Of a DNA stretch of 64,000 nt, positions 48,968-58,139 are shown one piece after another (positions within the stretch are counted from its first letter, which is position 1; every line of letters starts with the position of its first letter). Origin of the DNA: Orobanche coerulescens (lineage: Eukaryota; Streptophyta; Magnoliopsida; Lamiales; Orobanchaceae); assembly GCA_033398695.1 (NCBI GenBank), contig CM065819.1, positions 7,675,501-7,739,500 of the forward strand. The letters run 5' to 3'. A program made the translations under genes and the position numbers. The notes beneath the pieces were generated by a model that searched no databases, was not told where the DNA came from, and worked only from the letters and a program-made list of their open reading frames with translations.

Positions 48968-51900
48968 ATATCAATAGAAATAGGAAGAAGAAGGGTACAT
49001 CAATCGGCGCGGCAAATTAGGAAGAAGAAGAAGAAAACATACCTGTTTATTAGCGGCGGCAAATCGGCGTACGGCGGCGGTCGAGTCAGGCGATGGGACC
49101 GAAGTGGAAATTTCAGGTTTCTTCAGTCGGCTCGTTTTGCAATTAGGGTTGTGACTTGTGAGAGTTGACGTTTTTTTCTTTTCAAGTATTCTGTCCTGCA
49201 ATAAAAAAAAAATTATGCGGGTCCAAGTCGCACCCGAGTCGTCGCCCAGTCGACCCAAGTCATCGACCAGGCGACCCAGGCGACCCAAGTCGGGCGACAT
49301 TTTTACACACGGCGAGTCGGAGTGGCACGACGACCATTCTCCATCGCGTGGTCGACTAGTCGCGACTAGTCGAGCGCCGTAACAACAGTGGTTGGCACAT
49401 CCAAATACAAGGACTTCCCGCAATCTTGGGTGACAAATGCTTTCACCGCCCTGTTGAAATCATCCATCCTCTTTGGTGAAGCTTTAACCCACTTCACAGC
49501 TTCCCACACACGTCTGACTGACAAGCCTATCTCCTCTAACCCGTCCATCACTATCAAATTGGCGATGTGAGCCACGCAACGTAGATGAAGATACTTGCCA
49601 CCTAATACATTAGTATTCCTACTGTCAAGGAAGTCACTAATGTATCTAACTGAAAATCATTGGCACTCGCATTGTCTACAGTACAACAAAATATCTTCTC
49701 CAGACCCCACTCCTTTAGCACTTGAACAACAGCTTCACCTATGTCGACACCTTTATGACTGACAATCTTGCGGAAAGCTATGATCTTCTTGTGCAAGACC
49801 CAATCCTTTCCTATGAAATACGCAGTAACACAAATAAAGTTTGTGTTATTAATTGCAGTCCAACAATCAGTGGTGATCGACACCCTACTCATCCCCTTCA
49901 TCTTGAAAAATGACTTCAAAGATATAGACTTTTCAAGATACAGCTTCACACAATCTTCTCGTATGGTTTGCCTGCTTGGAATCATGAAGTCTGGACAAAC
50001 ACGAGCAACAAACTTCTTGAACCCCTCCTTTTCCACAAATCTGAACGGAAGCTCATCTAGAATTATCATCTTGCACCAACCTACTAGCCTTCTGGTCAAA
50101 TCTCCAACTGGTTAACGTCCCACTTCCTTCGCCTACACCAGGTTGAAAGCTCAGTTTCTTTTGCCTAGATTTTTCCGCTTGTCTCTTCTTGCAAACTGCA
50201 ATATGTTTGATCAAAGCACTCGTGCCATTTGTGCCTGAACTAGCTCTGATATCGGTATGGCAAACCTTGCATACTCCTTTCCTATGTTTAACAGGTGGAT
50301 CCCCTTCTTCCCATTCAACCACATCATAATATGCCCAAGCTTTAGATCTCAACTTAGAGCTCTTTCGCTTCTTTCCCGTTACAGTACTCTGAGACTGTGT
50401 CTCGGACCTCTCGGTGAGTGTTTCTAGTTCATGTTCCTCGCTTATATCTTGAATAACATCATTCTCAAGCAATGGTGGAAGTTGGGATTGGGGCATATTT
50501 GAGTCTTGAGTAGTAGGTTGCTCCATTTGACCTAAATATTTCAAAAGAATCAAAACCAATTACAAGAATGTGAAGAAATGTATAATTGAAAGAAACAATT
50601 ACAGTGGGAAAGTCAGCCAAGGTATTCGAAATTAATGAAAACAACAAAGTTAATTGTAAAGATGAGCTGCAATGATGGAAATGAGACATCAAAGTCAGCC
50701 AAGGTATTCACCTCATGTACTGAACGTTCTTTCTTTTTTTTTTTTTTTTCTCTTTCTGGAAGTATATAATGTTTTTTTCTTTTGTCTTTCAACATGGTTA
50801 AATTTGTTGTTTCTTTTCAAATATTTTGATTTTGAAACTGCTTTGTGATTGAAGACTTACTGACCCTGTGACCCATATGTGGTGCTCACTTTGAAGAAAA
50901 CTGAATCTAAAAACAAAACCAGGGTATGTTTTGAGGGTTTTGAATAAACACAAATTGTTAGGGCAGGAACTAGCATTCTAGCAAGCAATGGAATAAAAAT
51001 TATACTAATTATCATCAAATTCAAAAGAAGACTAGAAGAGGAAGAAAAACGAGCTGACCTGAACAGGGTGGTGGCGCTCCGTCGCTCGGCGGAGGCGTGG
51101 CGTGGCGTTGAGCGGGGCGCGAGTGAGCAACGGACCAGCGGTGGAGGTGAGGCGTGGCGTGGCGTGGCGTTGGCGCGAGTGAGCAGCGAGCAGCGGGGGG
51201 TGAGAGTTGAGAGAAGTTACAGAGAGTGGCGGCGGCGAGTAGTGAGGTGAGAGACAGAGTCGAGAGAGATTTCAGATTGGAGAAGGAAATTAGGTCTGTA
51301 GTCTTTACGTATTTTAACAGACTTTTAGTTTGAGCCTTTTAGGGATTGAAATATAATAAAATTTAAATATATAATTATAATTTATAAAATTTAAAAATAT
51401 ATATTTTTTAAATTTTCGGTTTTCGGTTCTAAACCGAACGGTTCCGGTTAGACCGAAAACCGAAATAGCTCCCAAAATGCTACCAAGAACCGGACCATAA
51501 CCATATAATATGGTTCCGGTGTGGTTCCGGTTCTAACCGAGAACCGGAAACTTTTTAGACAGCCCTAATTGTACCCGCCTCTCTACTTCTATTTCTACTA
51601 AAGCTACACTCCAAATATTCAGTCTTACTTCTGCTCAGCCTAAAACCACGAGTTTTATAGCGTATTTGTCCAGAGTTCCAACGTTCTTTCAACTCCGTCC
51701 TTTGTTTCATCAACCAATACTATATCATCTGCAAACATCATGCACCAAGGAATATCGTCTTGAATTGACCTTGTCAATTCGTCCATGACTATGGCAAAGA
51801 GTAAAGGACTAAGACCTGAGCCTTGATGCACCCCAATCTTAATAGGGAATTCCTCGGTCCACGTACACTTGTACTAGCTCCTTCGTACATATCTCTAATG

Positions 51901-54900
51901 ATGTCAATATACTTCTTAGACACGTCCTTTTTGGCTATTGCCCATCAGAGTACCTCCCTTGGTACCTTATCATAAGCCTTCTCTAAATCAATAAAAATCA
52001 TATGCAAGTCGTTCATCATCTGTCTCATCAAAAATATTACTTCCACAGTCGATCTCGCGGGCATAAATTCAAATTGGTTTCTGATATCTCCACACACTTT
52101 CTAAGACGTTGCTCAGTCACTCGTTCCCATAATTTATGGTATGACTCATCAACTTAATCCTCCGATAATTAGAGCACTCTTGGACATCGCCTTTGTTCTT
52201 ATATAAATGGACTAAAGTGCTTTTCCTCCATGCCAATGACATCTTGTTGTGTTTCCAAATCTTGTTGTGAAGCAATACTAACATCCCCGATATCTTCCTC
52301 ATATTGTCCATTAAATAGGTTATCAAAAGTATGCCCTCAATCTTTTCTTATCTCCTGATCTCCTACTAAAACCTTATCATCCACATCCTTCACACATTTA
52401 ACTCTCTCAATATCTCGTGTCCTCATATCTCTAGTACGAGCAATTTTATAAATATCTCTTTCCCCTTCCTTAGTATCTAATTTTCTTTATTAATTTTTGC
52501 CCTGGCATCACGAACGGCTTTCTTGGCTTCTCTTTTAGCCTCTTTATATTTCTCAAAGTTCTTCTCACTCGCGCATTTTCCTGATGTCTTGTAGCATTCA
52601 CGTTTAGTTTTTATCGCCCGCTTTACCTCACATTTCACCACGATGTGTTCTTACCTGATGACTTGTATCCCGTAGATTCCTGTAGAACTTCTTTTGTCGC
52701 TTCCTTAATGTTATGTTCCAACATAGCTCAAGTTGAATTTAAATCCATCTCCATGCACTCGAAATCATTACATCTAGCGACAACCTTATCCACAAAAGTT
52801 TGCCGACTCTCCCCTTGAAGCTTCCACCATCTAACTCGGGTCCACTTGCGGGGTTTTCTTTTTATAATACCTCTTACCTTGAAAATCAAGCACGACAAGT
52901 CTATGTTGAGTCACGGTACTCTCTTCGGGTATCACCTTGCAATCCGTGTATCTCTTTCTCCACACGTTTTTCACTAAAAAGAAGTCAATATGACTTGCAT
53001 TTCCTCCACTTTTATATGTCATTGAGATTCCCTTTTCTCGAACCACGTGTTCATGATACCCAAGTTATGCTTGCGCAAAATTCAATATACCACATCCTAC
53101 TTCATTTCGATCCCCAAAACCAAAATCACTATGAACACTCTCTAACCCGTCTCGTCTAATCCCCACATGACCATTGAGGTCCCACCAATGATCAATTTCT
53201 CCTCAATAGGGACTCGTTCGACAACCTCCTCTAAGTGCTGCTAAAATTCTTGTCTCACCAACTCACTCAATCCTACTTGTGGTGCATAAGCACTTATGAT
53301 AGTTAGAATCTCATCCCCACCATAAGCTTAATACTCATAAAATGTAAAGAAAAACCAAACCGTTAAAATAAAAATAAAGATAAATAAATAAAATAAGAAC
53401 CTCGTATATCTTCCCTACATTATCCTCTCCATCTCCATATTTTCTCTAATCCTAAGGAACCTCGTATTCTCAGTTTTTTTTTTTAATTTTTTTTAAAGCT
53501 AACTGTTTACTTTCAAATTCTTTTGTTAGGTCAAACTCAATGGTAGTTTTTGTAATTAACCCTATATGTAAATAGCATAGTTGTTAGAGGCGAGAGGCGC
53601 ACAGAGGCGCAAAGGCTGTCCTAGCGCCCGAGGCGAGAGGCGCGCCCGAGGCGCGCGCCTCTTGAACAGAGACGCAAAATTGATTAAAAATTAATAAAAA
53701 AAAACATAATTCATGTAATTAAGTCCAAGAATTCCATAACATAAAGTTTAACTTCAACTTTAATAATAAATCACATAATCAACAAAAACCAACACATAAC
53801 CAACAAAAACCAACACACAAAAGACATGTTTAGGTTCAACACTTCTTAAAGACATAAATGACAAATAATTAAAATAAAACAGAAAATTTAATGAAAACAA
53901 CATAAAAGAGACATAAATACTATACGAAATGCATTATAAGAAAGAAAGAGATATAAAATTAAATATAGATAACAATATTAATCAAATGAGAAATTAAAAA
54001 ATAATGAAAAAAACAGAAAAATAAACATAAAACAGAAAATATAATCTTTAGATACAAAAAAGCTGAAAATATGATAAATCATATCACGTATTAATCAAAT
54101 GAGAAATTAAAAAATAATGAAAAAAAACAGAAAAATAATCATAAAAACAGAATATAATCTTTAGATACAAAAAAGCTGAAAATATGATAAATCATCACAT
54201 ATTAATCAAATGGAAAATTAAAAAATAATGAAAAAAAACAGAAAAATAAACATAAAAACAGAAAATATAATCTTTAGATACACAAAGCTGAAAATATGAT
54301 AAATCATATCACATATTATATTATACAATAAATTGCCCAAAAAAAAAACTGAAATAAAAATAAAAAATAGCCAAAACTTACCAGTAAACCCTAATTTTGA
54401 ATTCTCTAATATATAAAATCTAATATATATTAATATATATATATATATAATATTATTAAAGGTTGAAAATGAAGATGGGAGAGAGGCGCGCCTGAGGCGC
54501 GCCTGAGGTGCGTCCTCGGAGACGCGCTAGGCGCACAAAGGCGCCCGCCTCCCTCCCCGCGCCCGCCTCGCCTTACAGGAGGCGCTGCCCTTGGCGCCCC
54601 TAGCGCCTCGCGCCTCGGGCGCGCCTCTAACAACTATGGTAAATAGACCAAGAACCTCGATCGTAGCCAGGTAGTGAAGTTTTATCTGATGTTAGTTAAT
54701 GCGACACGATCAACATGCTTTCAGTTTGATACTTCTATCTTTATCATTTTGGTGTCACAACTGTGTATGTATGTGAATAGGAGACTTGGAGCTGGATCTT
54801 CGGATCCACTAGCTGCATGTTCTATCATAGCAAAGCAACTAAGAGTAAAACCCTCCCCGTTATTGGGCTCAAGTAAAGCTGCGGTTCTGCATCAAAAATA

Positions 54901-54976
54901 CGTTAGAGGCACAACTATGTATCCGTTGGAGGGCAATTCGGGACATGGCCTACTCTGCACAGTACCATCCAAATAA
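32661..54976 (+). CDS. Plant sialyltransferase-like protein (GT29 family, SIA1/MGP2-SIA2 type), 12 exons, 440 aa
   Basis: The only clear host gene. Exons: 32661-32748, 32898-32971, 38035-38124, 38228-38305, 38554-38654, 40696-40888, 40981-41071, 41139-41203, 41559-41713, 41797-41878, 42038-42147, 54781-54976. All junctions are GT-AG, phases agree, and the 1323 nt are open to one final TAA. The product looks like a Golgi type II membrane protein: a short N-terminus, a membrane segment at about residues 5-24, then a catalytic domain. The sialyl L-motif starts at Cys175 ([16 protein letters not shown]). The S-motif zone is near residues 266-300 ([20 protein letters not shown]). A motif-III-like [10 protein letters not shown] is near 325-335. 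Plant members lie in the Golgi and matter for pollen; sialic acid transfer itself is doubtful. Introns 2 (5.1 kb), 5 (2.0 kb) and 11 (12.6 kb) are swollen by transposons. SIA1 versus SIA2 orthology is not settled. Confidence 0.92.
33782..34065 (+). repeat. 5' LTR of the PDS5-carrying element
   Basis: Shares with 37194-37466 the blocks 'agcaatttatattttagtag', 'taaataaa' and 'taagagctgtgtt' in the same order. Ends ...TTCGCCATCA. The 'cctataaataaa' block may be its TATA region. Confidence 0.82.
35161..36480 (+). pseudogene. PDS5-like (sister-chromatid cohesion) gene fragment, split by a hAT element
   Basis: Before the hAT (35161-35324) and after it (36126-36480), translation matches the PDS5 HEAT-repeat region: [19 protein letters not shown], then QLIV | CFEDMSDAF, then [20 protein letters not shown] and CDQLIIEMF. 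Later text ([20 protein letters not shown]) continues the family in another frame with a stop. PDS5 proteins bind cohesin and tune sister-chromatid cohesion. This intron-poor fragment inside an LTR element looks like a captured transcript piece. It cannot make full PDS5. Confidence 0.75.
35325..36125. mobile_element. Non-autonomous hAT element with GAGGCG subterminal repeats, inserted in the PDS5 fragment
   Basis: The 801-bp element has inverted ends CAATGTTTTAAAAAATG and CATTTTTTAAAACATTG. The 8-bp duplications differ by one base: GTTCCATG (35317-35324) and GTTTCATG (36126-36133). Removing the element restores the PDS5 frame. Both ends carry clusters of GAGGCG/CGCCTC. Confidence 0.88.
37194..37466 (+). 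repeat. 3' LTR of the PDS5-carrying element
   Basis: Starts TGATGCAAATCAAG right after the polypurine tract and ends TTCGCTATCA, followed by GTACT. It has several small deletions relative to the 5' LTR, so the insertion is not recent. Confidence 0.82.
37613..37745. repeat. Possible small MITE-like palindrome in intron 2
   Basis: Inverted pieces GGAACGCCTTA / TTTAAGGCGTG and GACACGTGT / ACACATGTC face each other over about 130 bp. No clean TSD was found, so the class is open. Confidence 0.3.
38910..39948. mobile_element. Non-autonomous hAT-like element in intron 5, TSD GTATAGAA
   Basis: Identical 8-bp duplications GTATAGAA lie at 38902-38909 and 39949-39956. The ends (TCTAGGATGCACGGG and, inverted, CAAATTGCATGGACA) match only partly. 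Subterminal zones repeat GGACACG-like words on the left and their complement (GTGTCC, CCGTGTC) on the right, as in hAT subterminal repeats. No transposase found. Confidence 0.75.
40181..40487. mobile_element. Stowaway MITE in intron 5
   Basis: The 307-bp element has inverted ends CCCCCTCCCTTTCGTTC and GAACGAAATGGAGGGAG, flanked by TA on both sides (40179-40180, 40488-40489). The CTCCCTCC-type end and TA duplication are typical of Stowaway (Tc1/mariner) MITEs. Confidence 0.85.
42304..42855. repeat. Left arm of a possible older DNA element in the last intron
   Basis: 'gggttaattacag' at about 42307 is mirrored by 'tgtaattaaccc' at about 53550-53561. Related 'gacctaattacaaac' text recurs at 42780. 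This suggests an old inverted-repeat element later split by the LINE. A TSD could not be defined. A single Stowaway-like end ('actactccggttcac') lies near 42520. Confidence 0.3.
43109..43498 (-). pseudogene. RTE LINE ORF, C-terminal block
   Basis: A 129-codon open stretch with [39 protein letters not shown] and [17 protein letters not shown], the conserved end of plant RTE reverse-transcriptase proteins. The same protein continues upstream at 43500-43756 with stops and then beyond the hAT insertion. Confidence 0.85.
45593..49390 (-). mobile_element. Inner hAT element, apparently complete, TSD GTTGGCAC
   Basis: The 3798-bp element has ends CATGGTTGTTACGGCG and CGCCGTAACAACAGTG (imperfect inverted repeat of about 16 bp) and identical 8-bp duplications GTTGGCAC (45585-45592, 49391-49398). 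Subterminal zones at both ends repeat GACTAGTCG/GTCGACTAGTC-like words, likely transposase binding sites. AT microsatellites lie at 45670-45720 and 48750-48970. It carries an apparently intact transposase gene and sits in the coding region of the outer hAT transposase. Confidence 0.93.
45868..48669 (-). CDS. hAT transposase (BED finger, DUF659, hATC), 5 exons, 808 aa, apparently intact
   Basis: Minus-strand exons: 48669-47692, 47608-47313, 47229-46679, 46573-46455, 46350-45868; all four introns are GT-AG and short (83, 83, 105 and 104 bp). The joined 2427 nt are open from ATG to a final stop. Domains: BED-type zinc finger with Cys41, Cys44, His58, Cys69; an acidic stretch (95-109); catalytic zone with Asp269 (MSDGWTD) and Asp330 (VTDNGANF); insertion and helical region; hATC dimer signature near 609-648 (DWWGAFGGN...[10 protein letters not shown]); acidic tail. 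It would excise and reinsert its element in the nucleus. Length and domains fit an autonomous hAT. Whether it is expressed is unknown. Confidence 0.88.
53345..53567. repeat. Short repeat remnants right of the LINE
   Basis: 53398-53470 resembles the LINE 3' part ('ctaatcctaaggaacctcg' compared with 'ccaatcccaagaaacctca' near 43210), so a second LINE scrap may be present. 53520-53561 is the possible right arm of the GGGTTAATTACA element. Confidence 0.35.
53576..54638. mobile_element. Non-autonomous hAT element with AGGCGC subterminal repeats, TSD GTAAATAG
   Basis: The 1063-bp element has inverted ends CATAGTTGTTAGAGGCG and CGCGCCTCTAACAACTATG (with CATAGTTGTTAGAGGCG matching) and identical 8-bp duplications GTAAATAG (53568-53575, 54639-54646). 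GAGGCGC-type repeats fill both ends. The middle is A-rich, with three copies of a roughly 110-bp unit containing 'taatctttagatac' (near 54040, 54155, 54270). No coding. Same class as the element at 35325-36125. Confidence 0.92.
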
Positions 54977-56062
54977 AACCTGTTGGGTAAATTCTTTTTG
55001 TCGCGTTCACAATGATTCCTTGTGTATTCTCCGAGTTGTAAATCTCTAAACGCTCGTATTCACTTTAGGATCGGAGGTCCAGAAGACACATTTCGTCCCC
55101 CGAGATTAGTGTAGAAGAGAAAAGGGATGACAGGATACCACATATGCTCTTTATATCTTTTCAAGATATGACCATATAAGTTTCATTATAAATGACTCGT
55201 AGGTGACACCGTTTTTGTGGCTATCGCGTTATTCTGATTTTCTTTTTGGCTTTAACGTTCATTGTGCTTTTTGGTCCTTTTTTCCATTTAGGGAATGCAA
55301 GGGAATAGTTATGCTACCCATATTACTTCCATAGATTAATATTTCATGAATATCAAGTTGGGCAGTATAAAAATGAATCCAAGAGTTCTGTGCATCTCGT
55401 TGAAATTGTGATATTCGTGTAACTTTTGAGGGTTTGCATTTTTTGTGGTGTTTGATTACGAGTTTGCAAACTAGTCCTTTAATTTAAAAATATTTGCATA
55501 TTTGGTCCTGTAAAAGCCGGAAATAGCTAAATCTGTGATCTAGAGGTGTTTAGAGAAATATGAAAACGACCCAAAAGGCTTGAGGCTGAAATTTACAGGA
55601 TTAGTTTGTGGCCAATGTATTAGCTGATTGGGTTAGGTTTTATAGAAAACCTTTTGTAAGATTAGTTTATTGTTAGTAGGACTGAGGGAGTAAGTCCTTT
55701 TTGAGTTGTATTTTAATTTTTGTTCTTGATAATTGTATTATAATATAATTTTAAAATATATTATTAATATATATAATATTATAACAAATACTTGGGTAAT
55801 ATATATGATGTTTACCAATAATCGTACTAATATTTTGGTAAATATCTTCCATAATAATAATAATACATTTTATTGATAATTGTACCGGTAAATATATCAC
55901 TTCAAATTAAGAAATTAATACAATTCTCCAATAAAATAAGGTAAGTTTTTATTATAATAATATTTAAAAAATGACATTATCAACAAATAGTAACATAAAA
56001 ATTATATTGATAATATATGTGATATGTCTTAAAATTGGATATTATCACTCTAAAGTATTTGA
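54977..56062 (+). other. 3' region and flank of the sialyltransferase-like gene
   Basis: The first few hundred bases should hold the 3' UTR. An AATAAA overlaps the stop codon (54970-54975), too early to be the poly(A) signal, and I could not choose another. From about 55700 the sequence is AT-rich with 'taatattat' repeats. No other gene seen. Confidence 0.45.
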
Positions 56063-56158
56063 TACTTATTAGAGTAAATTACACCATTCGTTCTTGTGGT
56101 ATGCGTTGACTGATAAGTTTCGTCCTTTGATCGAAAAAGTTGCACCGTCCATCCTTAA

Positions 56159-57996
56159 GAGCAAGGGGTACCATTGGCTGCTAGGGTGGCGCCATCGCAC
56201 CAGCCCAAAAAATCCTTTGGCGCACGACACCGTGGGTGGCGCCGTCGGCTGTTGCGCCGTGGTGGCCAGCCCACGCGGTGAGTATTTTTTTTTTCTTTTT
56301 CTTTTGAATTCAATTTGAATGTTGGGAGTGTTTGAATATTTTTTTGAATGTTGGGCACTTTTACAATGGGTATATACCCGTTTTTTTTTTAATTTTTTTT
56401 TTAACACCCCAAAAATTTATAAATACTCCCCAAATCAATTCTAAAAACTCATACACTTCTATAAAACTTATCTCTATTATTTCTTTTGCATCCAAAATGA
56501 ACCCCAACCAAAAATGGATCAACCAAATGCTAAACGACCCGAGCAACCAAATGAATCCCACCCAAACGCCGGGTTCGTCTTCTCAATTGGGTTACCTTCC
56601 AAGCTTCCAAACGCCATATATGAATCCCGAAGATTTGGCATTATTTAGTCAATGGAAAATACAACAACAACAACAACCATTTACTCAATTTACTCAATTT
56701 ACTCAACCTCAAACAACCCATTCCCAACCAAATTCGGACCATGCATCCTTCTATCTACTTGACGAAGACATAGAAGATGAAGAAGAAGAAGAAGAAGAAG
56801 CGGAGCCGACACCGACATCAAAAAAGTCGAGGGCAAAAACAATGGCGAAGAAGCCAAAGGCAAAGGCAAAGACGAAGAAAAACAACAAAGAAAAAGAAGT
56901 TGATGAAGATGGTGTCCCGTCCCGAGCTCGCACTTTTTGGACCCAAGGCGAGGAGTATCTATTGGCGGAGTGTTTCATTCAAATTTCCGAGGATCCAAAG
57001 GTAGGGGCGGATCAAAAACAAGATACGTTTTGGTACAAAGTGCTCGATGTATACAACACCGAAGCCAAGCGGCTCAACTATGCACCTCGTACCAAAAACA
57101 TGTTGACGGGAAAGTGGACTCCAATGAATAGAGATGTGAAGAAGTGGAATACGGTGGTGGGTGAAACGACAGTGATGAGTGGGGAGAATGATAGGGATTT
57201 TATGACTCGTTGTCACATATTGTTTAAAAAAACAACGGGTAGTGATTTTAAACACATGAGTGCTTGGGAATTTTTGAAAGACAAGTACAAGTGGAAAAAC
57301 CTCGACTCGACATTGGCAAGACGTAATCGTATTCGGCACACTCAAGTGGAGCCCGAGCATTTTGGACCCGACGAGGTGCCACGGCCCGACGACATGTATC
57401 GGGTTTCGAAGAGTCAACGTTCGTCTAACTCGACCGCTAGTTCCGGTTCAAACCCGGCATTGTTTCAAGAAATGTTGCAAATGCAAATCGAGTTAGACCG
57501 TAAGGCAAAAATGGATGTACTCAAGCGAGAGTCAATCGCACGAGTTAATTTATATGAATCTCAAAAGATTGCCGAGGAGATGCGGGTGCTCGAAATGGAC
57601 ACAAGCAAGATGAATTCGGTCAATGCAAGGATCGTGGCAGCACAACAAGCTCGAATCCGGACAAAATATCCCGAAGAATATCCCGAAGAGGATTAAGCTT
57701 TTATTTCTATTTATGTATTAGGATTTTAATTTTATGCATTTTTAAATGTATTGTGTGCTTTTAATTATGTAATGTGTTTTTTTTAAATCAATGGAGTTTA
57801 TTTTAGTTAAAATTATGTATGTTTTATTTTAGGTGAAAAAAAAAAAAGTAAGCCGACGGCACCAGAATTTCTGGTGCCAACGGATACGGCCGGAATGTGG
57901 TGCCGTCAGATTTCTGGTGCCATAGAGATTTTTGCTGACGTGGCACCAAAAAAACCCCATGGCACGCGTCCTATGGCTCAAGGGTTACCAATGCTC
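56159..57996 (+). mobile_element. PIF/Harbinger-type element in the left arm of the Mutator-like element, TSD TAA
   Basis: The ends GAGCAAGGGGTACCATTGG and (inverted) GAGCATTGGTAACCCTTGAG match partly, with 3-bp duplications TAA (56156-56158, 57997-57999). Removing it rejoins the left arm, which then matches the right arm (59880-59905). It carries one ORF and no DDE transposase, so it would need transposase from elsewhere. A short inverted stretch with 'ttctggtgcc' lies near its 3' end. Confidence 0.85.
56497..57696 (+). CDS. Harbinger-associated Myb/SANT-like protein, 399 aa, intact
   Basis: Start chosen at the ATG of MNPNQKWINQMLND (56497), not the earlier in-frame ATG at 56332, because similarity and sensible composition begin there. 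Order: Asn/Gln-rich N-terminus; acidic run (about 88-101) and Lys-rich basic run (about 105-135); a Myb/SANT-like trihelix domain from about residue 143 (ARTFWTQGEEYLLAECFIQI, later MLTGKWTPMNRDVKKWN); a C-terminal NAM-associated/coiled-coil part (NPALFQEMLQMQIELDRKAK). In PIF/Harbinger elements the Myb-like protein binds DNA and helps bring the transposase to the nucleus. No stop or frameshift. It could also be domesticated, but the element ends and TSD argue it is still transposon-borne. Confidence 0.85.
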   Translation: MNPNQKWINQMLNDPSNQMNPTQTPGSSSQLGYLPSFQTPYMNPEDLALFSQWKIQQQQQPFTQFTQFTQPQTTHSQPNSDHASFYLLDEDIEDEEEEEEEAEPTPTSKKSRAKTMAKKPKAKAKTKKNNKEKEVDEDGVPSRARTFWTQGEEYLLAECFIQISEDPKVGADQKQDTFWYKVLDVYNTEAKRLNYAPRTKNMLTGKWTPMNRDVKKWNTVVGETTVMSGENDRDFMTRCHILFKKTTGSDFKHMSAWEFLKDKYKWKNLDSTLARRNRIRHTQVEPEHFGPDEVPRPDDMYRVSKSQRSSNSTASSGSNPALFQEMLQMQIELDRKAKMDVLKRESIARVNLYESQKIAEEMRVLEMDTSKMNSVNARIVAAQQARIRTKYPEEYPEED

Positions 57997-58139
57997 TAAC
58001 TGCGAAACGTTATGTACCGTTGGTCCCTCGCTCTAACTGGCATCACTAACGGTCGTTATGCCTCGTCCACTCGAGGGTATTTTCGTCTTTTCTCACCCAT
58101 AAGGACCAACGATGCAATTTAGTCATTTTATTATTTATT

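Larger units (their letters stand above)
44610..50526 (-). pseudogene. Transposase of the outer hAT, broken by frameshifts, a stop and the inner hAT
   Basis: Read on the minus strand from ATG 50526: an N-terminal BED-type zinc finger ([20 protein letters not shown], then H and C); the catalytic zone ([20 protein letters not shown], then [10 protein letters not shown]); [15 protein letters not shown]; then [13 protein letters not shown], split by the inner hAT; and after a stop near 45485 a DUF4413-type block and the hATC dimer region ([29 protein letters not shown]). Frame changes lie near 50080 and 49640. It resembles plant RICESLEEPER-type transposases. Such proteins cut and move the element; this copy is dead. 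Confidence 0.88.
43757..51567 (-). mobile_element. Outer hAT element inside the LINE, TSD ATTGTACC
   Basis: It begins TAGGGGTGTCGAG and ends GACAGCCCTA, with identical 8-bp duplications ATTGTACC (43749-43756, 51568-51575). Both ends are rich in GGTTCCGGTTAACC-type subterminal repeats. It encodes a broken minus-strand transposase. Total length is 7.8 kb, of which 3.8 kb is the inner hAT at 45593-49390; alone it is about 4.0 kb. Confidence 0.92.
42856..53340 (-). mobile_element. RTE-type LINE (minus strand), 5'-truncated, split by a hAT element
   Basis: LINE sequence occupies 42856-43756 and 51568-53340; the gap is the hAT at 43757-51567. The minus-strand order is endonuclease (about 53330-52830), reverse transcriptase (about 52700-51600) and the plant RTE C-terminal block (43498-43150). 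The 3' end is a 'ttggggtcggctaacatgaa' block, duplicated (about 42957 and 42900), and a TTG-type tail near 42860. The endonuclease start is missing, as in most truncated LINEs. Confidence 0.85.

Noticed and set aside
48971..49423. Frames at the right end of the inner hAT suggesting a second gene
   Set aside because: They overlap the subterminal GACTAGTCG-type repeats and the 5' leader of the transposase gene. No domain.
54430..54633. Arg/Ala/Pro-rich minus-strand frame
   Set aside because: Lies in the GAGGCGC subterminal repeats of a hAT element.
56332..56496. Upstream in-frame ATG as start of the Harbinger Myb-like protein
   Set aside because: The extra 55 residues are hydrophobic, AT-rich leader translation without family similarity. 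The ATG at 56497 fits better.
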